A DNA stretch of 64,000 nt from Haloprofundus salilacus. GTDB taxonomy: Archaea; Halobacteriota; Halobacteria; Halobacteriales; Haloferacaceae. This document shows, one piece after another, positions 1 through 8,300 of this stretch (its first letter is position 1; each line of letters begins with the position of its first letter). The DNA is taken from the NCBI RefSeq assembly GCF_020150815.1, contig NZ_CP083723.1:2852001-2916000 (forward strand), in the 5' to 3' direction. The translations under genes were made by a program, and so were the position numbers. The notes beneath the pieces were generated by a model. It did no database searches. It had not been told where the DNA came from and saw only the letters and a list, made by a program, of their open reading frames with translations.

Positions 1-62
1 CGGGCGAGCAGTCCGCCAACGAGGCTGCCGAGACTCCCCGCGCCGAAGACGACGACCTGCAT
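1..62 (-). CDS. N-terminus of a PanE/ApbA-like ketopantoate reductase (partial, cut by window edge)
   Basis: Only the first 20 codons are present. They start at an ATG (62-60) and read MQVVVFGAGSLGSLVGGLLA, a beta strand followed by a GxGxxG dinucleotide-binding turn at residues 7-12. This opening is typical of 2-dehydropantoate 2-reductase, which reduces ketopantoate to pantoate with NADPH for coenzyme A synthesis. Other Rossmann-fold reductases start similarly, so the family call rests on a short stretch. The rest lies left of the window. Confidence 0.55.
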   Translation of the reverse strand, partial: MQVVVFGAGSLGSLVGGLLA

Positions 63-134
63 ACCACCCCTCTCGGAGCGGGCGACAAAAAGGCGTACAC
101 TCCGCGGGCGACGCGAGCGGGGGTTAACTCCGGC

Positions 135-464
135 TCAGTCCTCAGTCCAGTACATGAGATCCTCTTTGGGCGAGTCGCAGTTCGGACACCGGTCGGGGAG
201 CCCCTTGTCGATTTCGCCCATCTCGCCACACTCCATGCAGCGCCACATGAGGTAGCCCTCGCCAAACTCCTGGCCCGACCGAGCGTGTTCGACGCTCAGC
301 GCCTCCATCCCCTCGCGCATCGTCACGTAGAAGCCCCCGTCGTCGAACCCGCGAATCGTTCCGAGTTCGTTGCCCTCGTCGTCGTACACCACCTTACCGA
401 GGTCGAGTTGTTCGATCTCGTCGTCCGAAACGTCGTCCGGTGTCTCACCACTATCTCCAACCAT
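135..464 (-). CDS. Rubredoxin-like zinc-ribbon protein (DUF7130-type)
   Basis: A 109-residue acidic protein. The C-terminal third has two CxxC knuckles (C76/C79 and C93/C96), the metal-binding arrangement of a rubredoxin-like or zinc-ribbon fold. The first 70 residues look like a small beta domain. The open frame extends upstream to 794, but the ATG at 464 is chosen because a TATA-like element sits about 27 nt before it and the upstream residues are Arg-rich and unlike halophile protein. The family is common in haloarchaea and of unknown role; electron transfer or metal binding is only an inference. It is monocistronic as far as visible. Confidence 0.8.
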   Translation of the reverse strand: MVGDSGETPDDVSDDEIEQLDLGKVVYDDEGNELGTIRGFDDGGFYVTMREGMEALSVEHARSGQEFGEGYLMWRCMECGEMGEIDKGLPDRCPNCDSPKEDLMYWTED

Positions 465-487
465 GTTCGGAAATTCGACGGCGACAG

Positions 488-499
488 GGATAAAATTCT
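488..499 (-). promoter_or_regulatory. TATA-like promoter of the rubredoxin-like gene
   Basis: On the minus strand an AT-rich AATTTTAT element stands alone in GC-rich DNA, centred about 27-29 nt upstream of the ATG at 464. That is the usual haloarchaeal distance from TATA box to transcript start, so the message is probably leaderless. Confidence 0.5.
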
Positions 500-550
500 G
501 TGACGGTCGCGGGGGCCGAATCCGGGTGGTAGCCGCGCGGTCGTCGACGT

Positions 551-1393
551 TCAGTTCGGCGGCGCGTCCCACTCCTCGCCGTCGTCCTGCGGTTCGTAAC
601 CGACCGTCTCGCGGGCGTGCCGGAGGTCGTCGAGCCACCGCCGCTCGTTGCCGCTCACGCCGTAGAACTGATCCCACTCGACGGAGTCGTCGCGGAGACA
701 GCAGTCGACCAGCTGCGCGAGGTCGCGCCGGGACTGCCAGAGTCCCTTGAGTCGGGCGACCTGCTCCTCGTAGGCGTCGCTTCCGGGCTCCCACACACCC
801 TCGTCGACGCCGCGTTCTGCGTCGCCGTAGGGGTGGTCGTACTCCGGCGGACGGACGGAGCCGATTCGAAGCGCGTAAAACCGGATGCCGTGCGCTTCCG
901 CGGCGAGTCGACCGAGGTCCTCGCCGTAGCTCTTGGTCAGCCCGTAGCGCGAGTCCGGCCGGTGCGGTTCGGTGTGGTCGGCTCTCACTCCGGTGTCGTA
1001 GTACACATCGGGCGCGTTCCGCACCTCGACCATCCCGACGGTGTGGTTCGAGGAGGCGAAGACGACGCTGTCGAGACCCGCGTCGACCGCCGCCTCGTAG
1101 ACGTTGTGGAGCGCTTCGAGATTGTCGGCGAGCGGTTTCGACCAGCCGAGTTCGCGCGAGTCGGGGCCACCCGTCCCCGGCACGATCGCCAGATGGACGA
1201 CGGCGTCTTTCCCCTCGAAGTGGGGGCGAATCGCGTCGTAGTCGCGTACGTCGGCGACGACGGTTTCGTGAGGGCTCTCTCCGTCTCGGCTCTCGATATC
1301 GAGCAGCGTGAACTCGTACTCGTCGTCGTCGCCGAGGTGGTCGGTTATCGCCGTCCCGACGACGCCGTGGCCGCCGGTGATGAGCACGTCCAT
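551..1393 (-). CDS. NAD(P)-dependent SDR oxidoreductase, uronate dehydrogenase / Azf-like
   Basis: A 280-residue extended short-chain dehydrogenase. The N-terminus holds the nucleotide-binding TGGHGVVG loop (residues 6-13). The active site shows the ASSNH stretch near residue 113-117 and the YxxxK pair Y150/K154. The SSNHxVG signature is shared with uronate dehydrogenases and with the haloarchaeal NAD-dependent glucose-6-phosphate dehydrogenase Azf, so a sugar or sugar-acid substrate is likely, but the exact one cannot be read from sequence. The ATG start gives the full Rossmann strand. It stands alone, between the rubredoxin-like gene and the amidase. Confidence 0.8.
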   Translation of the reverse strand: MDVLITGGHGVVGTAITDHLGDDDEYEFTLLDIESRDGESPHETVVADVRDYDAIRPHFEGKDAVVHLAIVPGTGGPDSRELGWSKPLADNLEALHNVYEAAVDAGLDSVVFASSNHTVGMVEVRNAPDVYYDTGVRADHTEPHRPDSRYGLTKSYGEDLGRLAAEAHGIRFYALRIGSVRPPEYDHPYGDAERGVDEGVWEPGSDAYEEQVARLKGLWQSRRDLAQLVDCCLRDDSVEWDQFYGVSGNERRWLDDLRHARETVGYEPQDDGEEWDAPPN

Positions 1394-1471
1394 ACCTAAT
1401 CAGCAGGTCACGCCCCCATAGTCTCTCGGGCGGCGCATTCGAAGGCGGAGACCGGGGTCGACGCCGGGGGA

Positions 1472-2929
1472 CTAGTCGCTCGTGACGCCGAGTTCGTCGG
1501 CGACGCGTGCTATCGACTCCGTCTCGAACTCGCCGATCAACTCGGTGTAGTCGACGTGGTCCGTCCGCGACTGGTACTCCTCGGCGAGCGCCAACACCGT
1601 CGGGTCGTCGTACGCCCGCCCGACAATTTCGATGGCGGTCGGGAGGTCCCGCTCGCCGAAGCCGTTCGGCAGGGCGACGCCGGGCAGTCCCGCCACGTTG
1701 GCCGCCGCACCCATCGACGTGCTACTGTACTCGGCGAAGTAGTCGACGAACGGCGACCCGAGCGGGCTGGCGACCGTCGCCCGCGTCGGGACGACGACGG
1801 CGTCGTAGGGGGCGAACGCCTCGTCCAACTCGCGCTGTATCACCGTCCGGACGCGGTTCGCCGTGACGTAGTCCTCCGCGAGGACGGCCTGCTGAGCGTA
1901 ACCCCCGATACGGGAGGCCTCGTTGGTCAGTTCGAGCGCGTCGCCGCGGGCGACGAACTCCGCGAACGCCGACGCCGATTCGGCGTCGATAATCGTTCCC
2001 GCGACGGCCGCGTACGGAATATCCGGCAGCGTGATCTCCTCAACGTCGGCGAACTCGGAGAACGTCTCGACCGACCGCCGGTAGTTCTCGCGGACGGCCT
2101 CCTGTTCGTTCTCGCCGGCGCTCGACAGCACGGCGATTCTGGTCTTGCCCTTCAGTCGGGCGGGCGGCTTCGTGGGCGGACGCTCGGTCGTACTCGGGTC
2201 GCGTTCATCGGCTCCAGCGATAGCCCGGTAGACGAGGTCACAACCCCGCGCGGATCGACAGAGCGGCCCGAGTTTGTCCATCGTGTACGACAGCGCCATC
2301 GCACCGTACCGACTCACGCGACCGTACGTCGGCCGAAAGCCGGCGACGCCGCTGAACGCCGCCGGGGTGGTGATGGAGCCGAACGTCTCGCTGCCGACGG
2401 CGAAGCCGACGAGACCGGCTGCGACGGCCGCAGCGGGACCGCTGGAGGATCCACCGGCCCACGCGTCCGTGTTCCACGGGCTGCTCGTCGGTCCGGTGAA
2501 GGTGGCGTCCGCCGAATCGTAGACGAAGCCGCCGGCGAGTTCTATCATCGCCAGCTTCGCGACCAGAACCGCACCGGCCTCTTCGAGGCGTTCGACGACC
2601 GTCGCGTCGTAGTCGAGCTGCTGGTCTCGGAGCGGTTCGGCACCCCACGTCGTCGGATACCCCTCCGCCGCAAGCAGGTCCTTCACGCCGTAGGGAATGC
2701 CGAGCAGCGGTCGGTCCTCGCCCGCGCCGTCCGCTAGTTCCTCGTCCGCTCTGTCGGCCGCTTCGAGCGCTCGCTCCTCGGTCACGGTGACGACAGCGTT
2801 CAGGTCGTCGCCGACGGTCCACAGTCGTTCGATGTACGCCTCGGTCAACTCTCGGGAGGTGAACTCGCCGTCGCGAAGCCTCTCGCCCAGTTCCTCGACG
2901 GTCGAGAAGAGAATCTCGTCGTCGACCAT
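1472..2929 (-). CDS. Amidase signature family hydrolase
   Basis: A 485-residue member of the amidase signature family. The Ser-cisSer-Lys triad can be located: Lys83 in YGVKDLL, the GGSSSG loop at 159-164 with the cis-Ser, and the nucleophile Ser185 in ETFGSI. Length is normal. The substrate is unknown; it is not clearly GatA because no gatB or gatC is nearby. The ATG at 2929 overlaps the stop of the upstream Tat protein (TGATG); a GTG one codon earlier is an alternative. The overlap implies co-translation with that small secreted protein. Confidence 0.88.
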   Translation of the reverse strand: MVDDEILFSTVEELGERLRDGEFTSRELTEAYIERLWTVGDDLNAVVTVTEERALEAADRADEELADGAGEDRPLLGIPYGVKDLLAAEGYPTTWGAEPLRDQQLDYDATVVERLEEAGAVLVAKLAMIELAGGFVYDSADATFTGPTSSPWNTDAWAGGSSSGPAAAVAAGLVGFAVGSETFGSITTPAAFSGVAGFRPTYGRVSRYGAMALSYTMDKLGPLCRSARGCDLVYRAIAGADERDPSTTERPPTKPPARLKGKTRIAVLSSAGENEQEAVRENYRRSVETFSEFADVEEITLPDIPYAAVAGTIIDAESASAFAEFVARGDALELTNEASRIGGYAQQAVLAEDYVTANRVRTVIQRELDEAFAPYDAVVVPTRATVASPLGSPFVDYFAEYSSTSMGAAANVAGLPGVALPNGFGERDLPTAIEIVGRAYDDPTVLALAEEYQSRTDHVDYTELIGEFETESIARVADELGVTSD

Positions 2930-3336
2930 CACTCCTCACCCCGGTACGGTTCGAAGGTGTACGCCGGATCGGTGGTGTACGCCAACTCGAACTTGCCGAC
3001 GGCCTCGCCCGAGGCGAGGATACCCGCGAGACGCGTTCGGACGGCGTCGAGTTGGTCGTCGCTCAACTGGTCGCCGTAGTTCGCCTCGACGTAGGCGAGG
3101 AGGGCGTCGGTTCCGACCGGAACGTCCTCCTGTTGAGCTACGGCGTCGGCGTCGACGGCGTCGTCGCCGTCGGATGCGCTGTCGTTTTCGGCGGCGACCG
3201 ATTCGGCGGAACCGACGAAACCCGCGGCCGCGAGCGCTCCCAGGACGGTTCGGCGGCGAAATCCGGTTGAATCGGTCGATTCTCGAGGAAAATCGGTCTC
3301 TCGCTGCGTGTACGTCGGATCGTGAAACCTCGTCAT
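2929..3336 (-). CDS. Small Tat-signal protein paired with amidase
   Basis: A 135-residue protein with a twin-arginine signal: RRR at 27-29 followed by a hydrophobic stretch (VLGALAAAGFVG), then an acidic linker and a compact C-terminal domain of about 70 residues ending in a Tyr- and Glu-rich tail. The Tat route exports folded proteins in haloarchaea, so this is probably outside the membrane. I do not recognise the C-terminal domain. The overlap with the amidase gene suggests partnership, although the amidase itself has no visible signal peptide. Confidence 0.75.
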   Translation of the reverse strand: MTRFHDPTYTQRETDFPRESTDSTGFRRRTVLGALAAAGFVGSAESVAAENDSASDGDDAVDADAVAQQEDVPVGTDALLAYVEANYGDQLSDDQLDAVRTRLAGILASGEAVGKFELAYTTDPAYTFEPYRGEE

Positions 3337-3516
3337 GCGTGCGAGTCTCTAGCGCAGAAAGGAGCGTATTAGATTTTCCTGATAGAAAACCCCGTAAATT
3401 GAATCGCGTAGTCGAGTAGGATCTCTAAATACAGGGCCTTCGCGAGGAAATCGCCCGCAGACGGTCGCGACGAGTCTCGGCCGCTCTTGCGAAGTCCGCG
3501 ATGTCGCCGATAGCTG

Positions 3517-5064
3517 TCACTGCCGCCAAAACGCCGGTGTAAGAATGACCAGTACCGAGAGTACCTCCAAGCGACCGATCCACATCAGAAAGACCATGTA
3601 GAGTTTTGCGGCGTCTGAGAACGGCAGGAAGCTGTTCATCGGGCCAACAACGCCGAAGCCCGGGCCGATGTTCCCCAGCGTGGCGATAGCGACACTCATC
3701 GCCTCAAGCCCTGACAGCGACACGCCGGGTGTTCGCAAACTATCGAGATACAGGAACACCGTCGAGAGGGCAAATAGCGTCAAAAAGAGCACGATGAACA
3801 CGAGCACATCTCGGATTGTTTCCTCGTCGACGACTTCCTGCTTGAGTCGTACCGGTTTGATGGCCTCAGGATGGACAGACGTGAACAGTGTCCGGAGGAC
3901 GGCTTTCTTGACGAGAACCCACCGGACAATCTTGATCGAACCGGCAGCCGATCCCGCGGATCCGCCTAAGAAATACGCAAACAACAGTATCGTCTGCGCG
4001 GAGGGATCCCAGGTATTGAAATCCATACTCGCGTATCCGGTCGTCGTCACGATGGCGATCACCTGAAAGAGTCCCTGTCGGAGCGAATTTTCGAGATTTC
4101 CTGGGATGACGTCGAGGTTCGCTGGAGATTCGGCGAGTCCGACGCCGAGGAAGAGCACTGCCGCGATAGTTGCCCCGAAGCCGAAGATTGCGAGCAGGTA
4201 CGCACGGAACTCTGTGTTGTCGGTTAATCGACGAGGCTCTCCTCGAAGGACGTACCAGAACAGAGCAAAGTTCGTCCCCGCGACGACCATGAACGGCATC
4301 ACTGCCCACTGGACAGCCGGCGTAAACGCCTCCACGCTACGTGCCTCGGGAGAGAATCCGCCGGTGGGCATTGTCGTGAGCGCATGCGCAACCGCGTTGT
4401 AGAGATTCATGTTCGGCGCCAAACCGCTCAGGTGCAGTCCGTAATAGACCATGGCCGCGAGAGCGGTGAATCCAACGTAGATGCCCCACAGCCCACGCGC
4501 GGTCTGCTGGATTCGCGGCGTCAACTTTTTTAGCGAGATTCCTGGCGCTTCCTGGTTCATGATCTGAGCGCCCCCGACCGATAGCTCCGGCAGGATGGCG
4601 ACCATCAACACGAGAATGCCCATTCCGCCGAGCCACTGGGTGAGCTGGCGCCACATCAGCATCGCGTAGCCATGGCGCTCGACCGAGATCTCACCGAGAA
4701 CAGTAGCACCGGTCGTCGTGAATCCGCTCATGCTTTCGAACAGGGCGTTGACGGGGTTCGCAATAGTGCCCGTTCCAGCGACGAGATACGGCACTATCCC
4801 CGCCAGGGGCACGACCAACCACACGAGACTTACCAAGAGGAACGCCTCCCGGTTTTGAAGCTCGCCATCGTCGCGGACTCGCTCCAGCAAGAAACCGCCG
4901 CCAACCATGAGAATGCTAGTCGCGAGGAACGGAATCGGATCTTCACCGTAGAAGAGCGCCAGAACGAGCGGAAACAGCGGCGTAATGCCGATGTATTTGA
5001 GAACGGTCCCGACGAGGGCCACGCTTACCCTGTAATCAACATACACGCTCGGTGTGCGGGCCAT
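3517..5064 (-). CDS. trkH: TrkH-family potassium uptake membrane protein
   Basis: A 515-residue integral membrane protein with about ten hydrophobic segments arranged as repeated membrane-pore-membrane units. Pore-loop motifs SGFTTTGAT, TMPTGGFS, TTTGYAS and GNIGPGFG are the four K+-selectivity filter regions of the Trk/Ktr/HKT family. It imports K+, the main compatible solute of salt-in haloarchaea. No trkA regulator lies next to it. The ATG at 5064 is used; the codon before it is TTG. Codon choice looks less GC-biased than in neighbouring genes, which may mean separate acquisition. Confidence 0.9.
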   Translation of the reverse strand: MARTPSVYVDYRVSVALVGTVLKYIGITPLFPLVLALFYGEDPIPFLATSILMVGGGFLLERVRDDGELQNREAFLLVSLVWLVVPLAGIVPYLVAGTGTIANPVNALFESMSGFTTTGATVLGEISVERHGYAMLMWRQLTQWLGGMGILVLMVAILPELSVGGAQIMNQEAPGISLKKLTPRIQQTARGLWGIYVGFTALAAMVYYGLHLSGLAPNMNLYNAVAHALTTMPTGGFSPEARSVEAFTPAVQWAVMPFMVVAGTNFALFWYVLRGEPRRLTDNTEFRAYLLAIFGFGATIAAVLFLGVGLAESPANLDVIPGNLENSLRQGLFQVIAIVTTTGYASMDFNTWDPSAQTILLFAYFLGGSAGSAAGSIKIVRWVLVKKAVLRTLFTSVHPEAIKPVRLKQEVVDEETIRDVLVFIVLFLTLFALSTVFLYLDSLRTPGVSLSGLEAMSVAIATLGNIGPGFGVVGPMNSFLPFSDAAKLYMVFLMWIGRLEVLSVLVILTPAFWRQ

Positions 5065-5226
5065 CAAACAGCTAGAGTGATTGAGCGATGAACGGATGGA
5101 CGTTTCGGTTCGGCGAGTTCTCCGGAGGGACTATTCATTGGCTCACTCGAAAAGAGGATACTGGATACACCTGCAGAAAAGACGCATATCAGGAATCAGC
5201 TCCAAAAGTAGCTAACGCAACAGAGG

Positions 5227-5289
5227 TCACAAGAAGTCCGCGATGCCACTCTGTGTGTTCATGTCGTCCTGCGACCACCTTTTTACTCC
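5227..5289 (-). pseudogene. Duplicated fragment of the polC 3' end (PIP-box remnant)
   Basis: On the minus strand, positions 5265-5230 match the end of polC (5387-5352) at 32 of 36 bases. In frame this reads QDDMNTQSGIADFL and then a TGA stop, against ENDKNKQSGIADFM in the real gene, so the PCNA-interacting QxxIxxF tail is preserved. An in-frame TGA lies about nine codons upstream of the matching ATG (5262). It is either a decayed partial duplication or an 11-residue open frame, MNTQSGIADFL. No clear ribosome-binding site or TATA box precedes the ATG. Confidence 0.6.
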
Positions 5290-5293
5290 TCAG

Positions 5294-5312
5294 GCCGCGC
5301 TTCGCGCGACCC
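5294..5312. repeat. GC-rich hairpin with GAA-type loop
   Basis: The sequence GGCCGCGCTTCGCGCGACC can fold into a stem of about eight pairs (one G-U) around a short TTC/GAA loop. It lies between the polC terminator T-runs and the duplicated polC tail. Similar small palindromes with CGAA-type loops occur in the gaps near 22.9 and 26.3 kb. Confidence 0.5.
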
Positions 5313-5319
5313 TCGTCGC

Positions 5320-5340
5320 AAAAATCTGGACCAAAAATAG
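5320..5340 (-). terminator. T-rich terminator after polC
   Basis: Just after the polC stop (5351) the minus strand has two runs of five T (5337-5333 and 5324-5320), the usual archaeal termination signal. A GC-rich inverted repeat (5294-5312) follows and may strengthen it. Confidence 0.45.
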
Positions 5341-5348
5341 TCTGTCAG

Positions 5349-8300
5349 TTACATGAAGTCCGCGATGCCGCTCTGTTTGTTCTTGTCGTTCTCGAAGACG
5401 CTCTCCAGACTCTTCTTGAGCACTTCGAGGCGCTGTTTCGTGTAATCGCGACAGCCGAACTCCTCGGCCACCTCGATGGCGGTTTCCATGTACTTGTTCA
5501 CCGACCCCTGGTGCACCGTCAGGTTGACGCGCCCGCCGCACTCACGACAGTCGCCGGTCAGCGGCATTCTCCGATACTTTTCGCCGCAGTCGAGACACCG
5601 CGTCGTCTGCCGCGAGAACGCGCGGAGATTGCCGATGAGGTCCGGCAGGAAGTGGTACTCGATGACTCGCTCGGCGACGTCCGTCTCGTCGACGGCGCGA
5701 AGTTTCCGCGCGAGATGGAGTTGGGCGTCCATCTTCTCGGTCATCGACCCGAGCGTCTTGTACGCCGACAACGACGGGCCGAGGTGGATGTTCGAGGTGT
5801 CGTGGGTGTGGTGGAACTCCGAGTACTCGAGATCGGTGCCCAGATTGTCCTCGGCGATCTGGATGAGCTCCTCTACCTCGCCGGGGTCGGCCATCTCGCG
5901 GGTCGCCTCGTAGAACTCCCGCGGGTACTGCCGCACGATGTCCATATTGTGCGCCTCGTCGTCGATCTCGGAGGGGTCGATGCGCGAGGACATGACCAAC
6001 GGTGCGTCCATACGCCCGCCCCGCTTGTTGGGGAGGAACTCCTTCGAGAAGTTCAAGAGACCATCCATGAGCAGCATGACGCAGTCTTCGTCGCCGTCGC
6101 ATTGGCCGACGTAGAGGTCGTTAGCGACGAGTGTGTGCGTCTCCTCGACGGTGAGGCAGTAGGTGTGTTCCACGTTGCTCTTCACATACTCAACTGAAAC
6201 GACTTCGTCAAGAAGTACGTCGCCGCCGTCGCCAAAGAGTCGTTGTGAACGGAGTTCAGTCGCCGCCAGCGCGGTTTCTATCGTGGCCTGCTTTCGTTCG
6301 AGATGGAATCCAATTTCTTCGGCGAAGCGAGCAGCGTTTTCCGAGGTTATCTTGAGAACTGTTGCTTCGGACATCGGTGACTCGTCGTAGAAGTCAGCAA
6401 CGACACCCGAGGTGATGGTACGTACCTCAGAGTATGTTTTCGTCGCGATTCCGAACCGCTTGAGGAGACCGATGATGTCCTGCGAAAGCTCGTCACTGAC
6501 TGTGTGGGCGCGAATCTCGATGCGGTCACTCGACGCGCTTCCATCCCCGCTGAAGTATGCGGAGAGGAACGCGGCAACTACCGAGTGAGTCGACGAAGTG
6601 ACGCAGTTGGGAACGCGCTTCGATTCAGCTCGGGTTCCTACGTCGAGGATGTCGGAAAACAGCGTTGCGACGAGGCGGCTCGATGCCGTCACTTTCCACT
6701 TGTTCTCCTCGTAAGCCTCGACACCGAGCGCGTTCGCGAAAGCGTCTATGACTGCCGTGCGTGCCTCCGCGTCTGGGATGCAGATAGTCGTCTGATAGAA
6801 CTGGTTAGCTTCGCGACGGGTGAACCCCTCAGCCGCGTAATATCCGAGGAGAGTACCGACGTTTTCATCGACTGCCAACTGGCGGGAGACGGTTGTTGTG
6901 TCGCGGCGGATACCGAGCTTGACGTCGGTGGGAACGCGGTCAACGACGCTTTCTTCGCCGACCAGTTCAATAAGGACGCTGACGGGAATACTGTCTCTAT
7001 TAACCCAGTTGTAGACTGTCAATTGGCTAACCCCGAGCGTCTCGGCGGTAGCCTTACAGTAGCCTTTGCCCGACGTTGCGTCGTCTAACAATGCTTTGAG
7101 CCGCTCAGCGCCGAGACCTCGAATCACGAGGTCTTCGTTCGGTATCGACTCAACGGTGAGGAACTCCTCTAAGAGGTCGAAGCCGATCCGTTCTCCGTCA
7201 AAGGAGACAACCTCTGGCGCGGGAAGTTCGTCGCCAACTTGGAGAGATTGAGCCTCTACTGGTTCGAGTCCTCCGTTCCATCGGCGGAGTTTGTGGTCTA
7301 CCGTTACAGTGAGCGTGCGCCCGCTCCGAGTTTCCACCTGAACCAAGTGGTCTGGTGCCTGATGTTTCGAAACCGATTCGACACGACTCAGGCACGGACT
7401 GTCGCCGGGGCCGACAGCGGGCACAAGAACGTCTCCATCCAGTTCCTGGACTAGCGTCCCGAAATCGTCCGTCTCGGGGTCGTCGAGTCGCGCTTCGACA
7501 AGCGATTCGATATCATCGTAGTGCCATTCACCCGCTTCGTCTTCGAACCAGACCTTCGTATCCGGGTGGAAGCAATTCCTTCGCTTCGCCGCGTGGAAGT
7601 ACGGATGCGCGTACCCCACCGCGGCGCTCGTGAATCCGACGACCCGCCCGACGACCGCAGCGCTCGTGTGCGGGGCCATCCCGAACACCAGTTCGCCGAC
7701 GAGGTCGTCGCGCTCGTTCACTTCGTAGAAGGCGGGGAGACCGTAGTAGCTCTCCAGGAGGTCGTCGACGAAGTTCGCCGTCTTCAGCATGTGCTCGGCC
7801 GCGCCGTCCGAGAGGACGATGTCCTGGACTCTGAGTTCGAGCAGTTGGTCGTCGTGGCGGAGCGGTTCGCCGTCGATGTCGCGTTCGTAGCCGAGTTCGC
7901 GGAAGTGTTCGGCCGTCACGTCGAGTTCCTCGGGGCGAACCGCGGTGACGGGAAGATCCGTCATGTCGTAGCGGACCGTGCCGTCTTTAAACGCGGTGAC
8001 GCCGTGTTTCGCGCGGAGAACGCCTTTCTCCATCGCCTCGGGCGTCTTGTGCGCCGACGTGAGTCCCTTCACGCCCTTCAGAATCTTGTACGAGGCTTTC
8101 CGCTCGCCGACGGCGTCGAGCGCATCGGAGAGTTCGCGGCCGATATCGACGTCGTGCCAGTCGGGGCTCTCGACCTCGCGTTCGCAGCGCGGACACTCGA
8201 CCCGGCCCGCCTCGTCGGGTTCGACCTCGATTTCGCAGTCGGTGCACTCGTAGTACGGTTCGGTGTGGCCGCCGCACGACGGGCAACTGGGTTTGTACGT

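Noticed and set aside
5226-5390. Attachment sites of an integrated element at the polC 3' end
   Set aside because: The two repeats are only about 120 nt apart and no integrase is present, so at most a scar remains; kept only as one hypothesis in the findings.
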